Assembly: GCF_033449965.1 (NCBI RefSeq)
Contig: NZ_CP137761.1
Span: 4,491,001-4,555,000, forward strand
Origin: Bacillus sp. T3
Lineage (GTDB): Bacteria > Bacillota > Bacilli > Bacillales > Cytobacillaceae
DNA length: 64,000 nt
Reading direction: 5' to 3'
Of the stretch, positions 26,083 through 36,106 are shown in pieces (positions within the stretch are counted from its first letter, which is position 1; every line of letters begins with the position of its first letter). The notes under the pieces are model-generated. The model worked only from the letters and a program-made list of their open reading frames with translations. It searched no databases and was not told where the DNA came from. Made by a program: the position numbers and the translations under genes.

Positions 26083-29000
26083 CTATGCCCCTGTAATTAG
26101 TTCAGCATTTTTATTGATCTCATCGATAACTCCAATAATTCGCTTGGCATCGTCCATGTTATCCTTAAACAGTTCAACAATACTTCCAACCGACTTAAAC
26201 GGATCTTGTTGTAAGACTTTCTTATCCATTACTCCGTTCTTCACGACATAATCCACAATTAGTTTTACAAACCTACTTTGATAAATATTAAGTTTCTCGT
26301 TGGATAGAAACTCCGAAAATGCTTCATTTGCTGCTTGTGGATCTAATCCTACAATCTGTCGTACAAGCTTTGTAACTGGAGTATCACCAAAGTCCTTTTT
26401 GTAATCTTCTTTAGTTCCTAATTCATTCCAAAGGATTGTTTCCAAGGTCCTTAAATCTTGTTCAGTCAGTTGCTTATTATTTCTAAGTTTATGGATTGCT
26501 AGTTGGTCACGGTGTTCTTGTAGGTAGTGATGTACCTTCTTCTTATAATTCTGTAGGTCATTCGAATGGAAAATTGGGCCGTTTTCTTTTACTTCCAGTA
26601 CTTCATCTTTGAAGTTTGTGAAGTAAATTTTTTGCTTTTCTTTTTCAATGAACTTGATAAGGTCACGTAGTGCTTCGCGGACAGTCTCTAGTTCAAAGAT
26701 GTCAGCACTTTCCCAGAACTCTTCAGTCATAACTTTATCAATTACAGGCTTTTGTGCAACTACTTGTGGTATTGTTCCTAATTTAGATAATGCTTCTGCT
26801 GTCGTAACAACGCCGCGTATAGGTTTAGTAGCATTTTTTGTTTGTAATTTAGCTAGTTCAATCGTATACATTACTAAATCAAACCGTTTTGCAAATTCGT
26901 CATCATTAAATGGCACGATGATTGGTGAAACATGCTCTTTAATTTCATTTACATTCATTACAGATAATGAATTCCAATTTGCCTTATTTTTATATTTATG
27001 CACATGTTGTATATGTTGACGAACACGGAAGTTTTCATCATCCAACGCATTTAAATCTGCAAACACATCATTAATTAGCTCATTACGATGTGTAATATAA
27101 TCCTCTGCTTGATATTCCATACCCTGAAGTTCTTTAATAATTTCAACCTTCGAATTAAATAACTTTTCCGTTAGACTTTCAGTAGCTTTTCCTTCCATTC
27201 CTTTTGGGTTTTCTCTAAAGAATTCAAAGTTCCCGCAATAATCAAAAATTAAGAAATGTGTTTTATCCTGTCCTATACCAAACAAATCCGGACACAATCT
27301 AGTTCCACGACCAATCATTTGCCAAAACTTTGACTTAGATCGTACTTTTTTGAAAAAGACTAGATTCACAGCTTCTGGTATATCAATACCTGTATCTAAC
27401 ATATCAACAGATACAGCAATTTGTGGCATCTTCTCTTTTGTAGAAAAGTCTTCGATTAATGTTTGGTAGTAGTTAATGCTATAATCGATTACCTTTGCAA
27501 ATTCACCACCATACTCAGGGAAAAGGATATCAAATCGCTCAACTATTTTAAGTGCATGTTGATGATTTTTGGCGAAAATAATCGTTTTACCGAGCTTATC
27601 TCCACCCTCTACGTGTATACCTTTTTCCATTAAATTCTTGAGAACGGTATCAATTGTGTCTGCATTAAATAACCATTCATTTAATGCGCCACTATCTATA
27701 TCTTCTCCGACTTCATCATCAAATGTCTCTTCGTATATTTCTTTTTCTTCATCTGATAAATCGTCATACCGAATACCTTCTTCCAGGAACTTCATTTTTG
27801 TTTCAATTGTCTTGTAATCAACAAGATATCCGTCTTCTACAGCCTTCTCCAACTCATAAGCATAAGTTGGTGCACCACTCTCTAAGTTAAATACTTCATA
27901 AGTATTTTTATCAATTTCGTCTTTTGGTGTAGCAGTAAGTCCCAGCAGAATACCATCGAAATAGTTGAAAATCGAGCGATATTTTTTGTATATACTACGG
28001 TGCGATTCATCAATAATAATTAAATCAAAGTGACCAATCGTGAATAGTTTTTTTCCATCTTTCCGTTTCGTATCATCGATTGCATTCATCATCGTCGGAT
28101 AAGTGGAAAAGACCATCCGACTTTCTTCAGGATTATCTTTGTTATCCAACAGATTACATAACGATAAGCTTGGTAGAAGGTTATTAAAATTTTTCTTTGC
28201 TTGCAGTAGAAGAGTTTTTCGATCCGCTAGAAACAAAATATTCTTAATCCAATTATGACGAGAAAGAACATCAACAATCGAGATAGCAACCCTTGTTTTC
28301 CCACTACCAGTTGCCATAACTAATAACATCTTCCGTTGGTTATTTTCTAGAGCATCACATACTGCTAGAATAGAATCTTTTTGATAATAGCGGTTCGTAA
28401 TATCGTCGTTTATTTCGATATTTTCAAATTTACGTTTCATCGTGAGACGGTCGATAACTAGTTTTAGATCCGCTTTGTTATAAAATCCAGATACTTTTCT
28501 TGGTGGGTAGGGTTGATGCCAAATATAAGTTTCAAAACCGTTTGTATAAAAAATAACAGGACGTTGACCATGCATTTGTTCAATACCGTCTGCATATAGT
28601 TTCGCTTGTTGTTTACCAGCATTAGGGTCTTTTGATGTACGTTTTGCTTCGATAACAGCAAGAGGCTTTCCATTATCCCCGAAGAGTACATAGTCAACAA
28701 AACCAACGCCCTGATTATTAGGCATTCCAGTCACTTCATACTCTCTAACAACATCTTTACCAAATTCCCATCCAGCCAGTTTTAAATCAAGGTCAATATA
28801 CTTCTGTCTCGTATCAAATTCGTTTAATTCATCAACTTGGAAATCATATTGGTCTGTATTTGATTCACGTTTCGCTGTATTTGCTTTACGCAGTTCTTCG
28901 TTTTCCTTCATCATTTCTTCTAAACGGCGGTCTTTTGAACTTAATTGTTCGTATAAATCTTGTAATTCTTTCGGTCGAACTCGTTTTTCTTCACCATGTT

Positions 29001-29421
29001 GCAGCAATGACTCGTCAAATTCTTTTGCAGTATATTCATCCGAATAACAGTAATCAATCCAAGCTACAAACTGATGGAGGTTATGTAAAGAAAGAATCGC
29101 TTCATCGCGACTTATATTTGAATTAGAATGGACGGAAATATTCCCCAGCTTGACAATATACTTTAACAAAGGGAGTAAGTCTTCATCAATTACAGCGAGA
29201 AAACTAGGATCATGAATTAAACTTGATAAGTTATCTTGATATGGAACTTTTAATTCACCATCAGAACTGTAAAGCCATTTTACAGCAAGCTCTAGAGCGC
29301 GACGTGCCAAAATCGCACACGTCGCTGGACTCACAATAAGAGCCTTTTCTGCTTCTAAGCAGGCATTGGTAAAAGTTTTATATTGAGTTTTTTCTTTAAG
29401 AAATCCAAAATTTGTCGTCAA
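26083..29421 (-). CDS. hsdR: type I restriction enzyme, R subunit
   Basis: An 1112-residue motor/nuclease subunit that cuts unmodified DNA. Order: an N-terminal DUF4145-like helical domain (first about 150), coiled coil, a PD-(D/E)XK nuclease (VDYVLFGDNGKPLAVIEAKR, about 240), an SF2 translocase with Walker A MATGSGKTRVA, DEAH-box variant IIIDESH and LGLTATP, the motif VI region MIGRGTRLCPD, and an EcoEI-type C-terminus. The start is the TTG at 29421 behind AAAGGAGGG. It follows hsdS by 17 bases. The DUF4145 front end is typical of the EcoEI-like (type IB) branch. Confidence 0.95.
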   Translation of the reverse strand: MTTNFGFLKEKTQYKTFTNACLEAEKALIVSPATCAILARRALELAVKWLYSSDGELKVPYQDNLSSLIHDPSFLAVIDEDLLPLLKYIVKLGNISVHSNSNISRDEAILSLHNLHQFVAWIDYCYSDEYTAKEFDESLLQHGEEKRVRPKELQDLYEQLSSKDRRLEEMMKENEELRKANTAKRESNTDQYDFQVDELNEFDTRQKYIDLDLKLAGWEFGKDVVREYEVTGMPNNQGVGFVDYVLFGDNGKPLAVIEAKRTSKDPNAGKQQAKLYADGIEQMHGQRPVIFYTNGFETYIWHQPYPPRKVSGFYNKADLKLVIDRLTMKRKFENIEINDDITNRYYQKDSILAVCDALENNQRKMLLVMATGSGKTRVAISIVDVLSRHNWIKNILFLADRKTLLLQAKKNFNNLLPSLSLCNLLDNKDNPEESRMVFSTYPTMMNAIDDTKRKDGKKLFTIGHFDLIIIDESHRSIYKKYRSIFNYFDGILLGLTATPKDEIDKNTYEVFNLESGAPTYAYELEKAVEDGYLVDYKTIETKMKFLEEGIRYDDLSDEEKEIYEETFDDEVGEDIDSGALNEWLFNADTIDTVLKNLMEKGIHVEGGDKLGKTIIFAKNHQHALKIVERFDILFPEYGGEFAKVIDYSINYYQTLIEDFSTKEKMPQIAVSVDMLDTGIDIPEAVNLVFFKKVRSKSKFWQMIGRGTRLCPDLFGIGQDKTHFLIFDYCGNFEFFRENPKGMEGKATESLTEKLFNSKVEIIKELQGMEYQAEDYITHRNELINDVFADLNALDDENFRVRQHIQHVHKYKNKANWNSLSVMNVNEIKEHVSPIIVPFNDDEFAKRFDLVMYTIELAKLQTKNATKPIRGVVTTAEALSKLGTIPQVVAQKPVIDKVMTEEFWESADIFELETVREALRDLIKFIEKEKQKIYFTNFKDEVLEVKENGPIFHSNDLQNYKKKVHHYLQEHRDQLAIHKLRNNKQLTEQDLRTLETILWNELGTKEDYKKDFGDTPVTKLVRQIVGLDPQAANEAFSEFLSNEKLNIYQSRFVKLIVDYVVKNGVMDKKVLQQDPFKSVGSIVELFKDNMDDAKRIIGVIDEINKNAELITGA

Positions 29422-29438
29422 GATTATCCCTCCTTTAT

Positions 29439-30668
29439 TTAGGAATTCGGAAGTTTTTCTTGGGTGAATAATTCTCCTTTGAAGGAACGTTGCATGAGTG
29501 TATTAAAAGTTTCTTCTAATAATTTTAGACTTATTTCCATTTTTTGTTTTTCACTTTCTATTTGTATTACTATTTCAGCAAATTGGTTTTGTATTTCAAA
29601 TGGCGGCAAATAAACTTTAGCATTTTTAAAATTACTAATTGGCATCTGGGGCTGAGCCGTACCAGAAATCAATGGTTTATATACTAACGGATTTCGAAAA
29701 TAATGAGTAAAATATATTGGATTTATTTTCCTCTTTCCTCTTAAAATAACCATACCCGAATTAATTCGAACGTTATTGTATGGTATGTTTTCATCGTAGA
29801 ATGCTACGTTACCTACCGTTCCCCTTGTAGTAATAACTAAATCATTTCTTTGGAGTTTACCTTTTCTAAGAGCTTCATCTTTGTCTTTTGATATAAACGC
29901 CTTTTTATTAAACGAGAATCCCTTTTTAGTCACATTACCTGTATTTAAAAATAAACAATACCCCTCCTCAAAAAAATCACTTTGTTTTGGATAATTTTTA
30001 CCTCGATCACCGTCTATTATTTCATAAAGGTCGTTCAATTTAACAACATCCCATTTTTTAGGATTTTTAACTACATCTCCAAACATCTCAAAAAACACAC
30101 TTTGCGTTAATTGGTCTAGTGTTCCAATTTGAGCTTTTCTTTTTTCGATAAGTTTTTGGACCTTAGATAAAACTAATACTATATTATTTTGTTCATTAAT
30201 TGGTAATATAGGCACTCTAAGCTCCCCAAGAATCGTAGCATTAACTCCAGCCTGTGCAGCACCTTTTTTACTTTTCTCTACTTGCGCCCAATACATAGGT
30301 GTTTGAAAATAGAAATATAAATAACTTGAGGTTACTAAATTCTGAATAGGTCTTACTCTGATTAAGTATGAGGCAAATATTGCAGGGAATGGAACATCCT
30401 CTATAAGGTAACTTTTCCCTGTTGTCGCCCCAGTTCTAGCAAATACAATATCATTATTTTTTAAGAAGAATTTCCCAACTTCTTCCTTGCTACTTACCCC
30501 TTCTGCATAAGGAACCTTTCCCCAATTTACTAAATTATCTTGAATATCTGTAATCCTTAATAATCTATATGGTTCTGAACTATCATGACTAGCAGAAGTA
30601 GTATAACCATATTGAATACTTTCTGTAACCTCTTTCAATTTCTTAAATGAGGGTTTGGCTGTATTCAT
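29439..30668 (-). CDS. hsdS: type I restriction enzyme, specificity subunit
   Basis: A 409-residue DNA-recognition subunit with two target-recognition domains, each followed by a conserved helix. The first ends LRVPILPINEQNNIVLVLSKVQKLIEKRKAQIGTLDQL-like and the second ends YLPPFEIQNQFAEIVIQIE. Both halves contain the usual ...VFARTGATTGK / VITTRGTVGN strand motif. Its ATG overlaps the hsdM stop (ATGA), so it is coupled to hsdM. The specificity cannot be read from sequence. Confidence 0.95.
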   Translation of the reverse strand: MNTAKPSFKKLKEVTESIQYGYTTSASHDSSEPYRLLRITDIQDNLVNWGKVPYAEGVSSKEEVGKFFLKNNDIVFARTGATTGKSYLIEDVPFPAIFASYLIRVRPIQNLVTSSYLYFYFQTPMYWAQVEKSKKGAAQAGVNATILGELRVPILPINEQNNIVLVLSKVQKLIEKRKAQIGTLDQLTQSVFFEMFGDVVKNPKKWDVVKLNDLYEIIDGDRGKNYPKQSDFFEEGYCLFLNTGNVTKKGFSFNKKAFISKDKDEALRKGKLQRNDLVITTRGTVGNVAFYDENIPYNNVRINSGMVILRGKRKINPIYFTHYFRNPLVYKPLISGTAQPQMPISNFKNAKVYLPPFEIQNQFAEIVIQIESEKQKMEISLKLLEETFNTLMQRSFKGELFTQEKLPNS

Positions 30669-32122
30669 CCAATCAACCCCTTTAGCTCCTTAATCCCACG
30701 GATTATTTCTTCCTCTAAATTTTGTATATTTGAAAGTAGTACACTTGCACTTTCATATTCCACTTCTTTATATTCGGTTTCTTTATACTTATTAATCGAC
30801 AAGTCATAGTCATTTTCACGTAACTCATTAACTGTTACAAAGAAGGATTGTTCGGTACGTTTTCTTTCTTTTTCAGCTTGTAAATCATTGAACCTGGCAA
30901 TGATATCAGGAATATCATTTTGTTCAATGGGACTGCGTTTATCATCAAGAGAATAGCCCTCTGCTTTCATATCGTAGAACCATACATTATCTGTACCACC
31001 AGCTCCTGTTTTTGTGAAAATCATGATTGCTGCAGATACTCCAGCATAAGGTTTAAATACACCGCTTGGCATGGAAATAATCGCTTCTAGTTTGTGAGTT
31101 TCAATTATCTCTTTTCGGATTTGTTTATGTGCTTTTGAGCTTCCAAATAAAACACCATCTGGAACAATCACAGCTGCACGTCCACCAGCTTTTAAAATAC
31201 GAATGAAGAGTGCTAGGAAAAGTAATTCTGTTTTCTTTGTTTTTGTTAATTTTAATAACTCGTTTGAAACCCCTTCTTCATCAAGTGAACCTTTAAATGG
31301 AGGATTCGCAAGGACAAGTGTGTATTGATCTTTATCTTTATTCACTTCTGCAAGGGAATCACGGTAATCGATATTTGGATTGTCAATCCCATGAAGCATC
31401 ATGTTCATTGCACCAATACGTAACATCGTTCTGTCCATGTCATTTCCATAAAACATCGTATTGTTAAAATGTTCCTTTAAGCCTTGCACTAAGAACAAAT
31501 CACTATGGTTTTTACGTAAATACTCAGCAGCAGATACAAGGAAACCTGCTGATCCCATTGCCGGATCAATAATAACATCTTCCGGGGTTGGTTTCATTAG
31601 TTCCACCATCAAATCGATAATATGGCGTGGAGTACGGAACTGTCCATTTGTACCTGATGTTGCTACTTTTGATAGCAGGTACTCATATAAGTCACCTTTT
31701 GTATCTCTATCTTTCATCGGGATGTTATCAATACCATCAACAATCTTAGAAAGCATATTGGCAGTAGGAATCATGAACATTGCATCATTCATATATTTGG
31801 AGTATGCTGAATCCTCTTTGCCATGTAAATTCTTAATAAATGGAAATACTTCTTTGGATACAACTTCATACATTTCCTCAGCAGAACCAAGTTGTTTAAA
31901 ACGACTCCAGCGTAAATGCTGCTTATCTTTTGGAAATAAGCCTTGATGTTCCATTCCAAGAAACTCAGCTTCCTGCTCCTTTGTTGTTTCTGTTTCATCT
32001 AGTCCTTTTATAAATAATAGATATGTAAATTGTTCTATCACTGTTAATGGGTTCGTAATTCCGCCTGTCCAAAACGTTTCCCATATTTTATCTACTTTAT
32101 TTTTAATTTCACCTGTAATCAA
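30665..32122 (-). CDS. hsdM: type I restriction enzyme, methyltransferase subunit
   Basis: A 485-residue N6-adenine methyltransferase. It has an N-terminal helical domain, the SAM motif DPAMGSAGFLVSA and the catalytic NPPF in LVLANPPFKGSLD, then target-independent C-terminal helices. It starts at the TTG at 32122 with AAGGAGG nine bases upstream. First gene of hsdM-hsdS-hsdR. Confidence 0.96.
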   Translation of the reverse strand: MITGEIKNKVDKIWETFWTGGITNPLTVIEQFTYLLFIKGLDETETTKEQEAEFLGMEHQGLFPKDKQHLRWSRFKQLGSAEEMYEVVSKEVFPFIKNLHGKEDSAYSKYMNDAMFMIPTANMLSKIVDGIDNIPMKDRDTKGDLYEYLLSKVATSGTNGQFRTPRHIIDLMVELMKPTPEDVIIDPAMGSAGFLVSAAEYLRKNHSDLFLVQGLKEHFNNTMFYGNDMDRTMLRIGAMNMMLHGIDNPNIDYRDSLAEVNKDKDQYTLVLANPPFKGSLDEEGVSNELLKLTKTKKTELLFLALFIRILKAGGRAAVIVPDGVLFGSSKAHKQIRKEIIETHKLEAIISMPSGVFKPYAGVSAAIMIFTKTGAGGTDNVWFYDMKAEGYSLDDKRSPIEQNDIPDIIARFNDLQAEKERKRTEQSFFVTVNELRENDYDLSINKYKETEYKEVEYESASVLLSNIQNLEEEIIRGIKELKGLIG

Positions 32123-32408
32123 TTAATATTCCTCCTTAAAAACAATAACTCTTAATTCAATTATATAGATATTTACAACCTTAATGAAATGATATTATTA
32201 ACAACCTATTTCCATTTTCCTATTAATCAAAACAACGCCTACAATTTCTTTTTGATTACCCTTTTAGCATTATTTTTTTATCAGGACAGGTCAATATTAA
32301 ATCTACGTAGCTTCCCTTGACAACTTATCAGTTAATAGCCGATTATTTTATACCTCAAATTCAGCAACCGGAATACTACTACAAAGAATAAATCTAACGA
32401 TTGCAAAT
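32123..32408. other. intergenic region upstream of hsdM
   Basis: AT-rich region that must hold the hsdMSR promoter; I do not see a clear consensus pair. No gene is visible. Confidence 0.4.
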
Positions 32409-32433
32409 AAGGAGACGCATTGCGTCTCCTATT
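32409..32433 (-). terminator. terminator after the integrase at 32469
   Basis: GGAGACGC, loop, GCGTCTCC is a perfect stem. On the minus strand it is followed by TTATTTG, so the U-run is weak. It lies 36 bases after the integrase stop codon. Confidence 0.6.
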
Positions 32434-32468
32434 GTTAAGGATTAAACACCAATAATCTTGATCACAGC

Positions 32469-33623
32469 CTAATCGTTATCTTTCTCATTATTTCCAAAGG
32501 GATGAATTATGATTTTAGGGTCCAGATATTGAGGTCCTAAAAAGTTAATAATCGTTTCAATACTCTTATAACCCAATTGATACATTACTACAACAGGTGA
32601 AACACCGGCTTTAATAAGCAAGGCAGCATGTGTTTTCCTTAAATCATGAAAGGAAATTCTACGAATATTCGCTTTACCAACTAACCGATTAAATCTAGCA
32701 CGAACGGTTGATGGCTTTTGGATTCCACCATCTTTATTTGGAAAAACAAGGTCAAGTTCACTGTGATATCTATCACCAAGTTCCTCCTTCCTCAACTTTT
32801 GTTCATCTTTGTGTTTTTGCAGCAAAGGTAATAAATACTCCGCCATATTTACCTTTCGATACCCACTTCTCATTTTGACAATGTTGTGGTTGCCATAACC
32901 ACCGGAATCAACAATTTTATCAACATTTGTCGTTTGTTGTTCAAAATCAATATCTCTCCAAGTAAGTGCCAATATTTCTGGTAGTCTTAGTCCAGTAGAT
33001 AGTGCAAATTCATACATCTTTCCTTCACCTTCTTCGTTTGCTATTTCTAGCAACCCTTTTATCTCTGAATCACTTAAAATAATTGGATTACGATACGGAG
33101 CCTTTATTTTCTTCATAGAACTCATAGGGTGTTTATCAAGATACCCTTTTTTAACAGCTGAACGAAACAAGGTGGTTAAAAAGTTCTGAATACCCTTGAT
33201 TGTGCCTTCTGAATAACCTTCCCGCATTTTCTCAGTATATAGTCCAATTATTTCTTTCTCAGTGATTTCATGAAGGTGCATATCTCCAAAGTACGGAGCA
33301 ATATGCCTATCTAATAATACTTGTCTTACTTTAAAAGTCTGTGCTGTAACCACTTGAGAATGCTCATTATAAAACCACTCTTTGGCAAATTGCTTGAAAG
33401 AAATTTGAGTAGATTCTTCCTCATCCTTTTGATCCATTGTCATTTGATTTCGTACATCTTCTTTAACACTTCCTAGTTCTTCAAGAAATACATCAGCTTC
33501 TTGACGAGAGTTAAACATTTTTTGCTTAATTTGGAGCCTACCAGTTCGAGGGTCTTTTCTCTCATCAAAGATCACTGCATATCTTTCTTGCTTTCCAGTT
33601 TTGATTATTACTTTTTTAGTCAT
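32469..33623 (-). CDS. tyrosine recombinase, degenerate active site
   Basis: A 384-residue phage-type integrase: Arm-binding domain (ERYAVIFDERKDPRTGRL), SAM-like core-binding domain (about 60-150) and catalytic domain. Arg I is present (STGLRLPEILAL) and so is HxxR (FHDLRKTHAAL). The next box reads QLGYKSIETIINFLGPQY: Tyr replaces the usual His, and Leu sits where the nucleophile Tyr belongs. The enzyme may therefore be inactive, or it may use a nearby Tyr. The ATG at 33623 fits a GGAGG site; the frame is open further upstream. It is adjacent to the type I operon on the same strand. Confidence 0.8.
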   Translation of the reverse strand: MTKKVIIKTGKQERYAVIFDERKDPRTGRLQIKQKMFNSRQEADVFLEELGSVKEDVRNQMTMDQKDEEESTQISFKQFAKEWFYNEHSQVVTAQTFKVRQVLLDRHIAPYFGDMHLHEITEKEIIGLYTEKMREGYSEGTIKGIQNFLTTLFRSAVKKGYLDKHPMSSMKKIKAPYRNPIILSDSEIKGLLEIANEEGEGKMYEFALSTGLRLPEILALTWRDIDFEQQTTNVDKIVDSGGYGNHNIVKMRSGYRKVNMAEYLLPLLQKHKDEQKLRKEELGDRYHSELDLVFPNKDGGIQKPSTVRARFNRLVGKANIRRISFHDLRKTHAALLIKAGVSPVVVMYQLGYKSIETIINFLGPQYLDPKIIIHPFGNNEKDND

Positions 33624-34006
33624 TACCCTAACCTCCGAATTCAAGTATGTAGGTGAGCTACCAGTCATTACCCATACTTGCTTGTTTTTTTGTATTACCT
33701 ATCTTTTAGGTCTAGTACCGTTTAACTTGTAAACTTGTGATTAATTCTAACTCCTTAAAAATTTATTTATTTTACATGAATCACTCCTTTCAAATCTTAT
33801 GCAAGCGCAATTTAGCAAATAAAAAAGGGCAGACGGATAGTGAAATCACTAATCCATCGCCCTGGTTCTTCCAGCCGCAATGCATTTACATAAGGCTACA
33901 TATTGAATTATTTTAATTATATTAAAGGTTTTACTACCATTTCAATTACAAGCGATAAAAGTTTTTATATCCATTATAGTACCATTAACCCTCGGCGATG
34001 ATTTAA
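33624..34006. other. spacer with terminator between the integrase and the recombinase trio
   Basis: No gene is visible. Apart from the hairpin at 33820-33864 it is plain AT-rich DNA. It may hold one end of the recombinase-trio element, but I found no matching inverted repeat at the other side. Confidence 0.4.
33820..33864 (-). terminator. terminator of the recombinase trio
   Basis: Minus-strand AGGGC, GGATTAGTGA, short loop, TCACTATCC, GCCCT, then TTTTTTATTTG: a long stem with one internal loop and a good U-run, downstream of the last recombinase. Confidence 0.8.
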
Positions 34007-34924
34007 CTAATCCAGATACCCATTTAATTCAACATGAATGGGTAAGTAACCGAGCGTTGTTTTTAATTTCTTATGTCGAAGTTGTCTTTGAATCGACTTA
34101 TAATCGTTTCCCTCTTTATACAATAGATAGGCCATTGTTGCTCTTAGATCATGGTTGGTTACTTTTCGTGTTATTTTTGCCTTCTTTCTAAGTTTATCCA
34201 ACAATTTATTAAGATCCGCCGGAGTAAAAGGCTTGTTTTTCATAAAAAACAACTCCTTATCTTTTTCCTTTGTCCAAGCTTTAAAATAGGGATGATTCAT
34301 ATACTCCCTAAGCTTCTTTTGGAGGGCATCTGTCATTCGAACCGTACCAATTTTGGTTTTACGCCCATTATCAATGACAATGACTTTGTGTTCGAAATCT
34401 ACTTGCGAAACAGTAAGCATACATAATTCCTTTGCTCTTAATCCACAAGTGGTTTGCAACAAAAGGATCAAATAGTATTGTTGAAAAAATGGATCCAAAT
34501 CGTAAGCTGCCTTTAGCAGTTTTAAACACTCTTCATCACTTAACGCTCTGTTTCGAAACGATTCGTAGTAGAATGGATTTTTAAAATGTCTCAGTGGATT
34601 ATATTCCATCAAGTCATAATCCACCAATAAGTCCATAAAGCTTTTTACGACGGTAAAACCAAGTTTCGCTTGTGATTTGGTTTTATTATCGTGAAGATAC
34701 TCAATAAATCCATCCATAAAATCGAGGTCAATCGGGGCATACTTATCATGAATCTTGCTGTAATAAAACTTGTCCAAGTCAAGCTCCCCCTCCCATCCCA
34801 CTAATCCTAAATAGTCGTCAAAAACTTTCAAAAGGCTAATATACATTTGAACCGATTTGGGCTTTAAGGTATTTAGTTCCGTCCACTTCTGAAAGTAAAT
34901 AGACGAAAAGAGAATTCCTTCCAC
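34007..34924 (-). CDS. tyrosine recombinase, third of a trio
   Basis: A 305-residue XerC/D-like recombinase. Core-binding N-terminal half, then catalytic residues Arg (TTCGLRAKEL), HxxR (NHDLRATMAYL), His (LRHKKLKTT) and nucleophile Tyr (TLGYLP). Its ATG overlaps the end of the second recombinase by one base, so the three are translated in series. Trios of overlapping tyrosine recombinases (RIT-like) move as units; Tn554-type elements have a related multi-recombinase plan. Confidence 0.85.
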   Translation of the reverse strand: MEGILFSSIYFQKWTELNTLKPKSVQMYISLLKVFDDYLGLVGWEGELDLDKFYYSKIHDKYAPIDLDFMDGFIEYLHDNKTKSQAKLGFTVVKSFMDLLVDYDLMEYNPLRHFKNPFYYESFRNRALSDEECLKLLKAAYDLDPFFQQYYLILLLQTTCGLRAKELCMLTVSQVDFEHKVIVIDNGRKTKIGTVRMTDALQKKLREYMNHPYFKAWTKEKDKELFFMKNKPFTPADLNKLLDKLRKKAKITRKVTNHDLRATMAYLLYKEGNDYKSIQRQLRHKKLKTTLGYLPIHVELNGYLD

Positions 34925-36105
34925 TAGACATCAACTCCCAAGTGTTTTAATTGATCAGTTTCAAGCTGTGCAAATGGATGTTTATCTATTGCTTTTTGGT
35001 ACTGCTCATCAAATAAATTTAAATAAACTTCTGTAGATCCAATAGATTTGTGTCCCAATAGTTCCTTAACAATATAAATATTCATCCCGCTTTCTAGGGC
35101 ATAGATCGCAAACGAGTGACGGAACGAATGGGTCGAATAGTTTACTTTCACCTCTTCTCCACGATCACTGTCCCATACTTTATCTTGAATCACTTTGTCC
35201 TCAATAGCCGTATCAATCAACCCCCTTACCATTTTTTGAATGGCCCGATTGGACAGGGCGTTTTTTCCATTGTCATCCGAAAAAACGTAACGGCGATTGT
35301 AGTCCGTCTCACATAACACATTCTTTAAGTGTGGGTAAGTAAAATTGATATAGTATTTCATTACCTTGATGGCCCCTTTTGTCATGAACCGTTTCACTTT
35401 TGCTCGTTCTTTCCGTCCTTTCGCTTTGACTTTTATCCAACCTTTTTCAAGATTCACATCACCAATTTGAAAATGTAACTCATCCACTCGAATCCCTGTT
35501 CCCACGAGCGTCCAAAGAATCGTATAGTTTCGAAGGGCACACCGTGTTAAGCGGGACAAATTAAGTAAATAATCAATTTGTTCTGCCGTAAAGGCTCGTG
35601 GGGGCTGTGGGTCTGGGTCATCCAGGTGAAGTGCCCTTTTATTTAATTGATTGATTTTTTTCTCGCTTAGGAGATCCCTTGCTACTGAATCAATAAAGGT
35701 CCTTAAAAAAGCCGCCTTTTTTCTTCGAGTTGACTCCGCTATATCTGGCTGTTGTATATAATCCTCTAACTTTTCAGAGGTTAATACCTCTTTTAACAAG
35801 ACATCCGTTGATATATCCTCATCGATATTTACCCTAAAATACTTACAAAAACTTCTCGTTTCACTTTTATAGGATGACTGTGAGGAAGGGGAAACACTTT
35901 GGTAGGTTGAAAATTCATCCTCTAAAAAGTGCTGTGCTGCCTCCAACAATGTTATCTCTTTATTTTTAGGGTTCTTTTTTTCCGTTAAAAGAAGCCCTAT
36001 GGAGCCAAGTTCTTTTTCCACCAGAACCTGCCCGTATTTTTTCAAAAGCGTTTGAACTTCATCCTGGATGGTGAATTGAGGATGGTCCTCTTTTTCTAGT
36101 GCCAC
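34924..36105 (-). CDS. tyrosine recombinase, second of a trio
   Basis: A 393-residue recombinase with an N-terminal extension, a core-binding domain and a full catalytic set: Arg (VGTGIRVDEL), Lys in KGRKERAKV, HxxR (STHSFRHSFA), LGHKSIGST and Tyr (TEVYLNLF). It sits one base after the first recombinase and overlaps the third. Confidence 0.88.
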   Translation of the reverse strand: MALEKEDHPQFTIQDEVQTLLKKYGQVLVEKELGSIGLLLTEKKNPKNKEITLLEAAQHFLEDEFSTYQSVSPSSQSSYKSETRSFCKYFRVNIDEDISTDVLLKEVLTSEKLEDYIQQPDIAESTRRKKAAFLRTFIDSVARDLLSEKKINQLNKRALHLDDPDPQPPRAFTAEQIDYLLNLSRLTRCALRNYTILWTLVGTGIRVDELHFQIGDVNLEKGWIKVKAKGRKERAKVKRFMTKGAIKVMKYYINFTYPHLKNVLCETDYNRRYVFSDDNGKNALSNRAIQKMVRGLIDTAIEDKVIQDKVWDSDRGEEVKVNYSTHSFRHSFAIYALESGMNIYIVKELLGHKSIGSTEVYLNLFDEQYQKAIDKHPFAQLETDQLKHLGVDV

Positions 36106-36106
36106 A

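Noticed and set aside
29439..32122. Phase-variable hsdS locus with inverted copies.
   Set aside because: There is only one hsdS and I see no second partial hsdS or inverted repeats around it.
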